DNA of 22,710 nucleotides, from the NCBI GenBank assembly GCA_007134725.1, contig SLKF01000175.1, forward strand, positions 1 through 22,710, in the 5' to 3' direction. Below are positions 6,682 to 15,700 of the stretch, one piece after another. Within the stretch, counting starts at the first letter, position 1, and every line of letters starts with the position of its first letter. The translations under genes and the position numbers were made by a program. This stretch comes from Clostridiales bacterium. Lineage in GTDB: Bacteria; Bacillota; Clostridia; Peptostreptococcales; T1SED10-28. The notes beneath the pieces were generated by a model that was not told the DNA's origin, made no database searches, and saw nothing but the letters and a program-made list of their open reading frames with translations.

Positions 6682-8646
6682 CTAAGATTCCTGAACCGCA
6701 GTCTTTCCGTCTCTAGTTCTGATAACCTGTAGTGCCACTACTGCAATTAATATGGCAAGTCCTGCAAGATCGATTAATTTATTTGGATGAATCAGAAGCA
6801 GGGAAGCGACTAAAAACATTACCCGCTCATAAATCTTTGTATTGGTCAACAGATAACCCTGTACCGCAGCTCCGAAAGACACTACCCCAAGAACGGCGGT
6901 AATGATGGCCAGTGCGGCTTCAAAGAAGGTAACATCAATTAATAATAACTCCGGGCTCATGGCGAAAATATAAGGAATTAAAAAGCCTGCGGAAGCGAGT
7001 TTCAATGCGGCCAGTCCGGTTTTAAAGGAATCTCCGCCGGCAATCCCGGCTCCTGCATAAGCGGCCAAGGCTACCGGTGGTGTCACGTCTGCAATTACGC
7101 CGAAATAGAGTACAAATAAATGGGCGGCAAGTAATGGAACGCCCAGTTCCAGTAGAGCTGGTACGGCCATGGTGGCAAGCACAATATACTTTGCCGTCGT
7201 GGGAAGTCCCAGTCCAAGGATAATAGAAGCCAACATCGTTAAAAACAAGGTTGGAAGCAACAGTCCGCCCGCTAATCCAACGATTAAGTTCGCGAAGGTG
7301 AGTCCTAAACCGGTCAAGGTAACAACGCCCACAATGAGACCGGCACAAGCACAGGCCGCGGCCACACCGATTGCTTTTTTCGCTCCATCCTGTAGGGCAT
7401 GAAGGATTTTGGGAATATTCACCCGGGTATGTTTTCTAAACATACTGACCACTAAGGCGATAAGAATACTCCAATAGGCTGCCCCTAACGGGGAGAATCT
7501 TACCAATAAAAAAACCACGGCAATCAATGGAATAAATAGATGAAAGCCCTCTTTAAGCACTTTTTTAAAATCCGGTAAATCCTCTTTTTCCATGCCTTTC
7601 AATCCTTTTTTTGAGGCTTGAAGGTGAACCATGGTAATTACCCCGACATAATATAGTAATGCGGGAACAATGGCACTAATTACAATTTGAATGTAAGGAA
7701 TCCCTGTAAACTCCGACATAATAAAAGCGGCGGCGCCCATGATCGGTGGTAGAATTTGTCCTCCGGTGGAAGCAGCGGCTTCTACGGCTCCCGCAAAAGT
7801 AGGCTCATAACCGACTTTTTTCATTAGGGGGATGGTAAAGGCCCCGGTGGTTACCGTATTGGCAATAGAACTTCCGGAAATCGAACCCATAAAACCACTG
7901 GCGATAACCGCAGCCTTTGCGGGCCCTCCCTTACGGGTTCCGGCTCCGGCGAAAGCGATATCGATAAAGAACTGTCCCACGCCGGTAATTTCCAAAAAGG
8001 AACCAAAAAGTATAAACATAAACACAAAGGTTGCAGAAACCCCCAGGGGTGTTCCGAAAATCCCTTCGGTGGTCATATACATCTGGTTGACAATCCGTTG
8101 AACCGAGTAGCCTCGATGCCCTAACATTCCGGGGATATAAGGTCCTACATAGGTATAAACCAAAAATACCATAGCAATAATAGGTAGCTGGGGTCCAATG
8201 CTTCTTCTTGTCACTTCCAACACTAATATTATTGTGATAACGCCCATTAACATATCCAAGGAAGTGGGCCGTCCCATTCTTAATACCAGCTGATCAAACA
8301 TCAATAAAATATATCCGGTAACCATGATGCCACCTGCGGCAAAAATCCAGTCAAAAAATTGAATTTTCGTTTTATCAAATCGTTTACTGGCAGGATACAG
8401 CAAAAACCCCAACACCAAAACAAACATCAGGTGCACTGCCCGCTGTTTCATGGCTAAAAGAATTCCGAAACCTGCGGTATATAGGTGAAACAGTGACATA
8501 GCAATGGCAATAATTGCAACCGCCATTCCCAACTTCCCTGCAAGCTTTCTCACATTTGACGAAACATCAAATTCTGCCAGTTTTTCGTCTATATCAACAT
8601 CCAAACCTTCTATTTCCTGGATGCTCTTTTTCTCTTCTGTAGACAA
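6682..8646 (-). CDS. TRAP transporter fused permease (DctQM-type, 4TM-12TM), TAXI class
   Basis: Membrane component of a tripartite ATP-independent periplasmic transporter: the small DctQ-like (about 4 helices) and large DctM-like (about 12 helices) subunits are fused, as is typical for TAXI systems. It couples uptake of an organic anion to a Na+ or H+ gradient. Family landmarks are GGQILPPIMGAAAFIM near residue 295 and ADVTPPVALAAYAGAG near residue 520, the pseudo-symmetric PP loops of the DctM half. SGSSIANTVTTGAF and LGLPTTAKYIV are also typical. The longest frame begins at TTG 8664, but AAAGGAGG (8661-8654) lies inside it and is ideally spaced for TTG 8646. There is no ATG nearby, so the protein most likely starts at that TTG (654 aa). 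It follows the DUF1850 gene directly. Confidence 0.95.
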   Translation of the reverse strand: MSTEEKKSIQEIEGLDVDIDEKLAEFDVSSNVRKLAGKLGMAVAIIAIAMSLFHLYTAGFGILLAMKQRAVHLMFVLVLGFLLYPASKRFDKTKIQFFDWIFAAGGIMVTGYILLMFDQLVLRMGRPTSLDMLMGVITIILVLEVTRRSIGPQLPIIAMVFLVYTYVGPYIPGMLGHRGYSVQRIVNQMYMTTEGIFGTPLGVSATFVFMFILFGSFLEITGVGQFFIDIAFAGAGTRKGGPAKAAVIASGFMGSISGSSIANTVTTGAFTIPLMKKVGYEPTFAGAVEAAASTGGQILPPIMGAAAFIMSEFTGIPYIQIVISAIVPALLYYVGVITMVHLQASKKGLKGMEKEDLPDFKKVLKEGFHLFIPLIAVVFLLVRFSPLGAAYWSILIALVVSMFRKHTRVNIPKILHALQDGAKKAIGVAAACACAGLIVGVVTLTGLGLTFANLIVGLAGGLLLPTLFLTMLASIILGLGLPTTAKYIVLATMAVPALLELGVPLLAAHLFVLYFGVIADVTPPVALAAYAGAGIAGGDSFKTGLAALKLASAGFLIPYIFAMSPELLLIDVTFFEAALAIITAVLGVVSFGAAVQGYLLTNTKIYERVMFLVASLLLIHPNKLIDLAGLAILIAVVALQVIRTRDGKTAVQES

Positions 8647-8653
8647 TGTATTT

Positions 8654-8661
8654 CCTCCTTT
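8654..8661 (-). promoter_or_regulatory. Ribosome binding site that fixes the TTG start of the TRAP permease
   Basis: AAAGGAGG on the minus strand begins at the last base of the DUF1850 stop codon and is followed by 7 bases and then TTG (8646-8644). This rules out the longer frame from TTG 8664, whose codons 2-4 would be the Shine-Dalgarno sequence itself. Confidence 0.85.
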
Positions 8662-9224
8662 CAATAAAACAAACTTTCCAAAGTTGTTATCGTTTTCTCT
8701 TCAATCAATAGCAAACTTCCGGTTTCAAGGTATTCGTCAAAAGAAATCGTAGTTTCTTCGTTATAAATCAAACGATGATTGGTAGTCTTTCCCGTACGCA
8801 TACGAATTTCCGGTAAACGGACATTGATGCCCTCATTAATGTATCGCCCGTCAACTTTTGTGAAATTTTCAAAAGCTTCCGAAGGAAGACCCGCTCCAAA
8901 GGATTCGTACTCCGTGCGAAGCAACAGAATTTCTCCTTCTTCTATGGTAAAAACATCTTTTACTTCGGTTCTCATTACAGAGTGATCATAGATAATTGCA
9001 AATTCATAAGGCGCTTGTTCAGGGAAAAAAAATAATTGATCTTTCTCTGTACTGATGGCGATACCTTTTACAGGCCAGATAAGAAAAAGTAGTACAATCA
9101 TCATAAACAAAAGAATAAAAGGGATTCCCCTTTTAAAAGAACACAAGGGAAGGTGCCCTGGTTTAGGCACCCTATCCTTGCTAGCATTCTCTTCATCTTC
9201 GGTTTTTATTTTATTCCATTTCAT
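8661..9224 (-). CDS. DUF1850 domain protein associated with the TAXI-TRAP transporter
   Basis: Small membrane-anchored protein of unknown function. It has a cytosolic, charged N-terminus, one transmembrane helix (about residues 34-51, IPFILLFMMIVLLFLIW), and an extracytoplasmic beta-rich domain. Features of DUF1850 include FAIIYDHSVMRTEVKDVFTIEEGEILLLRTEYESFGAGLPSE, in which the HSV and YxSFGAGxP elements are the family's recognisable cores. Genes of this family are commonly found between or beside TAXI binding-protein and fused-permease genes, as here. The ATG at 9224 overlaps the end of the TAXI gene by 14 bases and has no good Shine-Dalgarno, so translation is probably coupled; the in-frame TTG just before it is unlikely. 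The N-terminal tail is longer than in the relatives I recall. Confidence 0.83.
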   Translation of the reverse strand: MKWNKIKTEDEENASKDRVPKPGHLPLCSFKRGIPFILLFMMIVLLFLIWPVKGIAISTEKDQLFFFPEQAPYEFAIIYDHSVMRTEVKDVFTIEEGEILLLRTEYESFGAGLPSEAFENFTKVDGRYINEGINVRLPEIRMRTGKTTNHRLIYNEETTISFDEYLETGSLLLIEEKTITTLESLFY

Positions 9225-10200
9225 CAAAATATCGCTGGGTGCCCGGGTGTAGCTCTAAAGACATTCCCTCAAGAGCCCCTTCCAGACTTACATCCCCACC
9301 TCGTGCGTGGGCACTTTCAAGATCACTTAAGTTTTCAAATAATGCTTTTGTAATCTCATATACCAGATCATCTGAAAGTTCCGCTCTTACGGTAAGCATG
9401 GCCATTACCGCTACTGCATCTACTGATTCATCCTGATTTCTGTAGGTTCCGGCTGGAATTTCTACCTGTGCATAGTAAGGATAATCAGAAACAATCTCAT
9501 CGATCTTATCTTGGGAAATCGAAAGCAGCACAACACTATGTTGTGTGGAAAGGTCTGTGATTGCAGCAGTTGGAGTTCCTGCAGTTACAAAAGCCGCATC
9601 TACATGTCCGTCTCGAAGATTATCTGAGGCTTCAGCAAAGGACAAATAATCCGGGGTAATGTCATCATAGCTAAGTCCATGGGCAGCTAAAATTTGTCGT
9701 GCATTGGCTTCTGTACCACTACCGGGAGCGCCTACGGCTACTCTTTTTCCGGCTAAATCTTCAATACTTTCAATGCCTGCACCGGCGTCAGCAACAATTT
9801 GGATGGTTTCCGGATACAATGTTGCCAGGCCCCGTAGGTTTTCCATAGGCTCTTCCGCTTCAAACATCTCAATGCCTTCATAGGCATAATAGGAAATATC
9901 ATTTTGAACCATGGCAAAATCAACTTCTCCGTCATTGAGTAAGTTTACGTTTTCTACGGAGGCTCCTGTAGACTCGGAGTTGGCCGTTACACCCTCCACA
10001 TAATCATTAATAATATTAGCAAATGCCCCTCCTAGAGGATAGTATACTCCCGTTGTACCACCGGTTGCAATGGCCACCCGATCAGGACTTTCGCCTCCTT
10101 CTTCAACTTCTCCGTTATCGTCGTTTCCACATCCTACCATAAATAGGGAAAATAATAAGACACTGATTAATAATAGGGTAATAATTCTACTCTTTTTCAT
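9211..10200 (-). CDS. TAXI-family TRAP transporter solute-binding lipoprotein
   Basis: Extracytoplasmic substrate receptor of a TAXI-type TRAP system. A lipoprotein signal peptide (MKKSRIITLLLISVLLFSLF, then MVGC) gives a lipidated Cys followed by an acidic linker. The mature domain starts with RVAIATGGTTGVYYPLGGAFANIIN, the TAXI signature, and has ENVNLLNDGEVDFAMVQND and AVGAPGSGTEANARQILAAHG. Characterised TAXI proteins bind glutamate or glutamine in Thermus thermophilus and glutamate in Vibrio cholerae, but others take different acids. The preferred ATG is 10200, because AAGGAGG (10217-10211) is 10 bases from it and only 1-2 from the alternative ATG at 10209. It lies directly downstream of a GlnK/GlnL-like pair, in the same orientation. 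Confidence 0.95.
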   Translation of the reverse strand: MKKSRIITLLLISVLLFSLFMVGCGNDDNGEVEEGGESPDRVAIATGGTTGVYYPLGGAFANIINDYVEGVTANSESTGASVENVNLLNDGEVDFAMVQNDISYYAYEGIEMFEAEEPMENLRGLATLYPETIQIVADAGAGIESIEDLAGKRVAVGAPGSGTEANARQILAAHGLSYDDITPDYLSFAEASDNLRDGHVDAAFVTAGTPTAAITDLSTQHSVVLLSISQDKIDEIVSDYPYYAQVEIPAGTYRNQDESVDAVAVMAMLTVRAELSDDLVYEITKALFENLSDLESAHARGGDVSLEGALEGMSLELHPGTQRYFDEME

Positions 10201-10263
10201 GAATTTCATTCCTCCTTAGATAAGTTTTTTCCATTTTACCAACAAACTATTCCGTACTACTAC

Positions 10264-10306
10264 ATTATATAAGGCCTTACGATGAAACCGACTAAAACCT
10301 ACAGAA
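10264..10306 (-). promoter_or_regulatory. Probable promoter and phased repeats upstream of the TAXI-TRAP operon
   Basis: On the minus strand a TATAAT -10 occupies 10269-10264, about 65 bases before the start codon. There is no convincing -35. Instead three decamers (AGGATTCTGT, AGGTTTTAGT, CGGTTTCATC) are stacked end to end at 10310-10281, exactly one helical turn apart. A 10-bp palindrome TAAGGCCTTA (10270-10279) abuts the -10. A weak -35 with phased upstream repeats is the usual layout of an activator-dependent promoter. The adjacent GlnL-like regulator is the obvious candidate (inference). Confidence 0.5.
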
Positions 10307-10370
10307 TCCTACTCGGAATAATTTAAAAAGTTGTAATTCTCTGATAAGTTCCTTTCGAGAGAGGGTTTTT

Positions 10371-11306
10371 TTATAAATACTCCTGCTTTATTTCTCTTAA
10401 CATTCCTTCTAAAAACCGTTTCACATTGATTTTCGGCTTTTTATCCGACTTTTTTTGAATCCGCAGCATTTCTTCCCGAATGGTGGCAAAATCAAATAAT
10501 CGATGGCCAAAGCGCTCAAACTTGGGATGATGGTAGTCTTCAATGCCTAAATTCCCTAAATTATTCAAGGCGTACTCAATGGTTCTTCGCATTCTTCGTT
10601 CAATGGCTTTTTCACTTCTGGCTACATCAAAATTCCCCCTTTTTTCATAACCCTGTCCGATCTTTTCATAAAGCACCTTTAAATTTTGTAATAGCTTAAC
10701 ATCTTCGGGATACTCCATGGCGGAAAGAATATGCATGGCCTCCAGAATATCTCGACTGCCACTTTGACTTAGAATTCCTAGATCCATGGCAATGTTTTCC
10801 GCAATGTTTTCGGCTTTTTCTTTTTTGGTAAAGGATTCCCCCTTTAAATTTTTCATTTGAGCCGAGGATGTATGCCCATAGTCTTGATTATTGATAAACA
10901 GCTGCAGATTTTGAAAGGTTTTTTCCAATCCCCTATATTGCAGTACTTTTCTAACTACATGAGATACTTCTTCTTTGTTGATCGGTTTATGAATATAGAA
11001 TTCCACCCCCGCTTGATAAGCCTCCCGAACCATCATTTTATCCGTGATTTTGGAGAGCAGGACGAATGAACCTCGATAATCCGAACGTTTTAGTTTTTTT
11101 ATGGTTTCAATCCCGTCCAGCTCCGGCATAAGAAGATCTATCATTACTAAGTCCGGTTGCAAATCCAAAACCATATCAATGGCCTCTGACCCATCCTCCG
11201 CTTCTCCGATGACTTGTCCGATACCTTCTTCTTCAATAATATTGGAAATCATCCTTCGTACCCCGGAATCATCATCCACCACGAGAATCTTATTTTCATA
11301 GTTCAC
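10371..11306 (-). CDS. GlnL/YcbB-like two-component response regulator
   Basis: Cytosolic transcription regulator paired with the upstream kinase. The receiver domain (about residues 1-120) has the acidic triad start LVVDDD, phospho-acceptor Asp57 in MIDLLMPELDG, and the conserved Lys in YIHKPI. After a linker comes the YcbB-type DNA-binding domain (about 165-300), recognisable by ILSAMEYPEDVKLLQNLKVLYEKI, KAIERRMRRTIEYALNNLGNLG and HPKFERFGHRLFDFATIREEML. In Bacillus subtilis this architecture is GlnL, which activates glutaminase and glutamine-uptake genes. The longest frame starts at GTG 11315, but AGGTGA at 11317-11312 is spaced 5 bases from GTG 11306, so that start is preferred (311 aa). 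It overlaps the end of the kinase gene by 11 bases. About 170 bases separate it from the TAXI gene downstream. Confidence 0.88.
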   Translation of the reverse strand: MNYENKILVVDDDSGVRRMISNIIEEEGIGQVIGEAEDGSEAIDMVLDLQPDLVMIDLLMPELDGIETIKKLKRSDYRGSFVLLSKITDKMMVREAYQAGVEFYIHKPINKEEVSHVVRKVLQYRGLEKTFQNLQLFINNQDYGHTSSAQMKNLKGESFTKKEKAENIAENIAMDLGILSQSGSRDILEAMHILSAMEYPEDVKLLQNLKVLYEKIGQGYEKRGNFDVARSEKAIERRMRRTIEYALNNLGNLGIEDYHHPKFERFGHRLFDFATIREEMLRIQKKSDKKPKINVKRFLEGMLREIKQEYL

Positions 11307-12585
11307 TGTAATCACCTCGAATCACATAATTTTCTTCAACTCTAATCATAAAAGTGGTACCCTTTCCCTCTTCACTGGTAACCGAAATCCTTCCCTTGAG
11401 TAATTCCACAAGGTTTTCCACATGGGATAGTCCCAGACCATTAGAATAGCAACCGGAAACCTCATCCAGCTTATTGGAAAACCCGGGAACGAATATATGA
11501 CCTACATCCTTTGAAGAGATCCCCCTTCCCGTATCACTTACTTTTATAATCAAATCTTTTTCCTGTTTAGCCAGTTGCACATGAATGTTACCTCTTCTTG
11601 GAATGGCTTCCACCCCATTGGCGATGATATTGTTCAGGATCGATGTCCAGGCTAAAGGATCTTTCGGATAAAAATCCAGCCCCAGGTCCTTTGTGAAGTG
11701 CACGTGTTTATCCGTGTCACTACTATAGGTTTGGTGTACCTTAATGGATAATTCCAAAATTTCCGAAAAAGTGTATTCCGTTCGCTCCGGTGCCTTCAAA
11801 AGCTTTTTCAAACCTCCATTGATACGGGTGTAATCATGTTTGACTTCATGCATCATCCGAGAGATCTGCAGTGCTTTTTTCCCTAACTCCCGTTCATTCT
11901 TTTCCATTAAGGACTTATATATTTCATAGCTCTCTTTGGTGAGTCGTTCCATGTCCTGGGCAGACTTTTGAATGTAGAAAACTTCCGCCTGCAAAGAACT
12001 GGTTAGCAGCACCAACTCTTCCAGTTTCTTTTTTTCCGCTTGTCGTATCAGACGTAAGCTTTGATTCTGGCTCGTAGAATACAGTCCCGTTACAAAAAAC
12101 ATCCGCAGGAGCCCAACGATTAAGAGGCTTAGAAGATGCATGGGAAAAGAAGATCCTTGGATCAGCTCCTGAACAATGATAAAACGAAGGGCTATTTCAA
12201 AGATATTGGAAGTAAAATCAATCACTCCGAGAGCAAACCCCATGTGAATCGGTCGATTTTCGAGGGTAAGTACTTTTGAGTATTTTAGCAATACCGCAAA
12301 TAAAGTATAGTACAAGGAACCGGGGATATGATCAAGGAGGGTTTCCACTAGTAGTCCATCCCCTGCCCGCAAGCTGATCCAGGTACGAAATCCTAAAATC
12401 GCGATAGAAACCAAGACTCCCGTCCACAGTACCGGTATTTCTTTTTTATATAGGCAGCCCATGGCAAACACAATGACGCCAAGACCTATACGAAAAGTGG
12501 TATCAAAGGGATGGACTCTAAGCTGTGCTGCAAAAACCGTTAAAACTACGACTACTAATATATCCAGTAGGACTCTTTTCTTCAT
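11296..12585 (-). CDS. GlnK/YcbA-like sensor histidine kinase
   Basis: Membrane histidine kinase and likely partner of the following regulator. The first about 170 residues hold around six hydrophobic helices with short loops, so sensing is probably within or at the membrane rather than by a large external domain. A coiled linker (about 180-240) leads to the phospho-acceptor region MMHEVKHDYTRINGGLKKLL (His at about residue 250 in HD). The ATPase domain has an N box ILNNIIANGVEAI, G1 VSDTGRGIS and G2 NGLGLSHVENLVELLKGRI. The arrangement matches Bacillus GlnK (YcbA). The ATG at 12585 is preferred to 12591, because GGGAG at 12597-12593 is 7 bases from the former and 1 from the latter. The signal is probably glutamine or a related amino acid (inference from the family and the adjacent transporter). 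Confidence 0.87.
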   Translation of the reverse strand: MKKRVLLDILVVVVLTVFAAQLRVHPFDTTFRIGLGVIVFAMGCLYKKEIPVLWTGVLVSIAILGFRTWISLRAGDGLLVETLLDHIPGSLYYTLFAVLLKYSKVLTLENRPIHMGFALGVIDFTSNIFEIALRFIIVQELIQGSSFPMHLLSLLIVGLLRMFFVTGLYSTSQNQSLRLIRQAEKKKLEELVLLTSSLQAEVFYIQKSAQDMERLTKESYEIYKSLMEKNERELGKKALQISRMMHEVKHDYTRINGGLKKLLKAPERTEYTFSEILELSIKVHQTYSSDTDKHVHFTKDLGLDFYPKDPLAWTSILNNIIANGVEAIPRRGNIHVQLAKQEKDLIIKVSDTGRGISSKDVGHIFVPGFSNKLDEVSGCYSNGLGLSHVENLVELLKGRISVTSEEGKGTTFMIRVEENYVIRGDYSEL

Positions 12586-12644
12586 ATCCATTCTCCCGTT
12601 TCCATAGTTAAGTTCTTCTGTCAGATTTTTCAGGTTATTAATTC

Positions 12645-12673
12645 ATTTTATCCTTTATCAAAAAAAAAGGCAA
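12645..12673 (-). promoter_or_regulatory. Probable promoter of the glnKL-like pair, embedded in the nifJ terminator
   Basis: On the minus strand TTGCCT (12673-12668) and TAAAAT (12650-12645) are spaced by 17 bases. The -35 is the end of the nifJ terminator stem and the spacer contains its T-tract. The kinase ATG lies about 60 bases downstream. Confidence 0.55.
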
Positions 12674-12691
12674 GGGACTTACGTCCCCGCC
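12661..12691 (-). terminator. Intrinsic terminator of nifJ
   Basis: On the minus strand GGCGGGGAC and GTCCCTTGCC form a GC-rich stem (arms 12691-12683 and 12678-12669, small bulges, 4-base loop), followed by a run of eight or more T (12668-12660). It lies about 28 bases after the nifJ stop. Confidence 0.85.
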
Positions 12692-12718
12692 TCTTCTAAA
12701 GCTCGTTTCCTCTTTAAC

Positions 12719-15700
12719 TTATTTTTGTTCCGCCAGTCTCTTGTATCCTTCATATCGTTCTTTTGCATCTTCCTCTGAGCGCTTAAATAATTCTTCTGCA
12801 ACCCCGGGGAAAGTTTTCGTTAAGGATGCATATCGAACCTCACTCATTAAGAAGTCTTTAAAGGATTTTGTGGGCTCTTTGGAATCTAATACAAAGGGAT
12901 TCTTTCCTTGCTCCTTAAGAAGAGGATTGAATCGGTATAGATGCCAGTATCCTGCGTCCACCGCTTCTTTTTGCTGTCTTTGGGTAGCTCCCATACCACT
13001 GGTAATTCCGTGGGCTATACATGGAGAGTACGCAATGATCATAGAAGGTCCGTTATAAGCTTCCGCTTCTTTAATGGCTTTTAATGCTTGATTTTTATCG
13101 GCACCCATGGCAATTTGTGCAACGTATACATATCCGTAGTTGGTTGCCATTATGCCTAAGTCTTTCTTCTTGGTCTTCTTACCGGAAGCTGCAAATTTAG
13201 CAACGGATCCAGTTGGAGAAGCTTTGGAAGATTGTCCTCCGGTATTGGAGTACACTTCCGTATCCATAACCAATACGTTTACGTCTTCACCGGAAGCCAA
13301 CACGTGGTCCAGTCCGCCGTAACCAATATCATAGGCCCATCCGTCTCCACCGAAAATCCACTGAGAATTCTTAATCAGATAGTTTTTCTTCTCAAGAATT
13401 TCCGCAACTTCCGCCACGTTCTTTTCTTTTTCCAATAATGGAAGCATTTCGATGGTAGCCTCTTTCGAACCTTTTCCATCTTCTTTGTTTTCGATCCATT
13501 TATGGAAGACTTTTTCAAGTTCATCGGAAACATCGGCTTCCTTCATTAAGTCTTCAATCTTATCTCGTAGTTGCATAGCGGCCAGTTTCATACCGTAACC
13601 ATATTCTGCATTGTCTTCGAATAAGGAGTTTGCCCATGCAGGACCTTGTCCATCTTCGTTCTTGCAGTATGGTACCGAAGGTGCGCTTCCGCCATAAATG
13701 GAAGAACAACCGGTGGCATTGGCAATAACCATTCGATCTCCGAAGAGTTGGGTGATCAACTTCACATAAGGGGTTTCTCCACAACCGGCGCAGGCTCCTG
13801 AGAATTGGAATAGAGGCTGCTTGAATTGTGAGCCTTTAAGGTTTTCCGTATTGGTTAAGTGCGCTCGATTTTCCAAGGTCATGGCATAATCCCAGTTTTC
13901 CTTTTCTTTAGCTGCCTGCTCTTCCATGGGTTTCATAATCAGTGCCTTGCCCTTAGGTGCGGGACAAATATCTGCACAGTTTCCACATCCGGTACAATCC
14001 AGAGGGGTCACTTGAATCTTGTATTCATATCCTGCAAACTCTTTACCCATCGCTTTTAAAGTTTCCATTTCCTGAGGTGCATTCTTTCGCTCTTCTTCCG
14101 TTAGGATTACGGGACGAATGGCTGCATGAGGACAAACGAAAGCACATTGATTACATTGAATACAGGTTTCTTTTTGCCACTCCGGAACATTAACTGCGAT
14201 TCCACGTTTTTCAAACTCTGTGGTTCCCAGTGGGAAGGTTCCGTCCGCCTTGTCTGCAAAAGCACTTACAGGAAGGTCGTCTCCTTTTTGTGCATTCATC
14301 GGCTCCAGGATATCCTTAATAAATGCGGGTTTCTTTCCGAAAGAATCTTGGTTTCCGCCTGCATTTGACCAATCGTCGATTACATCTTTTTCGACCTTCA
14401 CAAGGCCATTCATACCTTGATCAACGGCTTTTTGGTTCATGGAAACAATTTTTTCCCCTTTGCTGCCGTAGGCTTTTACGATGGCTTTTTTCAAGAAATC
14501 TCCGGCTTCATTTACATCAATCACTTCTGATAGTTTAAAGAAGGCGGATTGCATAACCATGTTGATTCGGTTTCCAAGTCCGATATCCTCGGCGATTTTC
14601 GTACCGTCGATAATATAGAACTTAATGTCATTTTCCTTAATATAGTTTTTAAGGGTTCCGGGCAGTTTCTGATCCAATTCTTCCGGTGTCCATAAACAGT
14701 TGAGAAGGAAGGTTCCGCCTTTTTTAAGTCCCTTTAATAAATCATACTGATTTACATAAGCTTGGTTGTGACAGGCAATGTAGTCGGCCTCATCAATTAA
14801 ATAGGTGGATCGAATGGGTTCGTCTCCAAATCTTAAGTGAGATACTGTAACCCCACCGGATTTTTTCGAGTCATAGGAGAAGTAGGCCTGTGCGTACTTA
14901 TTAGTGTTCTCTCCAATAATTTTAATCGCTTCTTTATTGGCTCCAACGGTTCCGTCAGATCCCAGTCCCCAGAATTTACATCGAATGGTTCCTTTAGGCT
15001 CTGTAACAATCTTATCCTTCAGGTCCAGACTTAAGTGGGTCACATCATCATTAATTCCCACGGTGAATCCGTTTTTAGGGGTTTCTTCTTTTAATTCATC
15101 AAATACCGCTTTGATCTGGGTTGGGGTAGTATCCTTAGAACCCAGTCCGTATCGGCCTCCGATGATCATCGGTCGGTCTTCTTTGGTATAGAAAATGCTT
15201 TGAATGTCCTGATATAAAGGCTCTCCTAAAGAACCGGGTTCTTTGGTTCGATCCATTACCGCAATCTTCGCAGCTGTACTTGGATACACATCAAAGAAGT
15301 ATTTTGCAGAGAAAGGTCTGTAAAGGTGCACTTTTATGGCTCCGACTTTTTCTCCTTTTTCCATTAGATAATCCACAGTTTCTTCAATGGTTTCCGTTAC
15401 GGATCCCATGGCGATGATAATTCTTTCTGCATCTTTCGCGCCATAGTAAGTAAAAGGCTTATATTCCCGGCCGGTTTTTTCACTGATTTTTTCCATATAG
15501 TCGTTCACTACATCGGGTAAATCCGTGTAATAAGGATTGGAAGCTTCCTTTGCCTGGAAAAACACATCAGGGTTTTGAGCCGTTCCTCGAAGTACGGGAC
15601 TCTGAGGATTTAGGGATTTGTTTCGAAATTCTTTAATTTTTTCCATGTCCACAAGTTCTTCCAGTTCGTCGTACTCGATCAGTTCCACTTTTTGCATTTC

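Noticed and set aside
8646..8664. TTG 8664 as start of the TRAP permease
   Set aside because: The codons following it are the Shine-Dalgarno AAAGGAGG for the TTG at 8646, so the upstream start would be nonsensical.
9146..9174. GGTGCC...GGCACC inverted repeat within the DUF1850 gene
   Set aside because: It is a six-bp stem inside coding sequence without a U-tract. It is probably chance, and there is no sign of an internal terminator.
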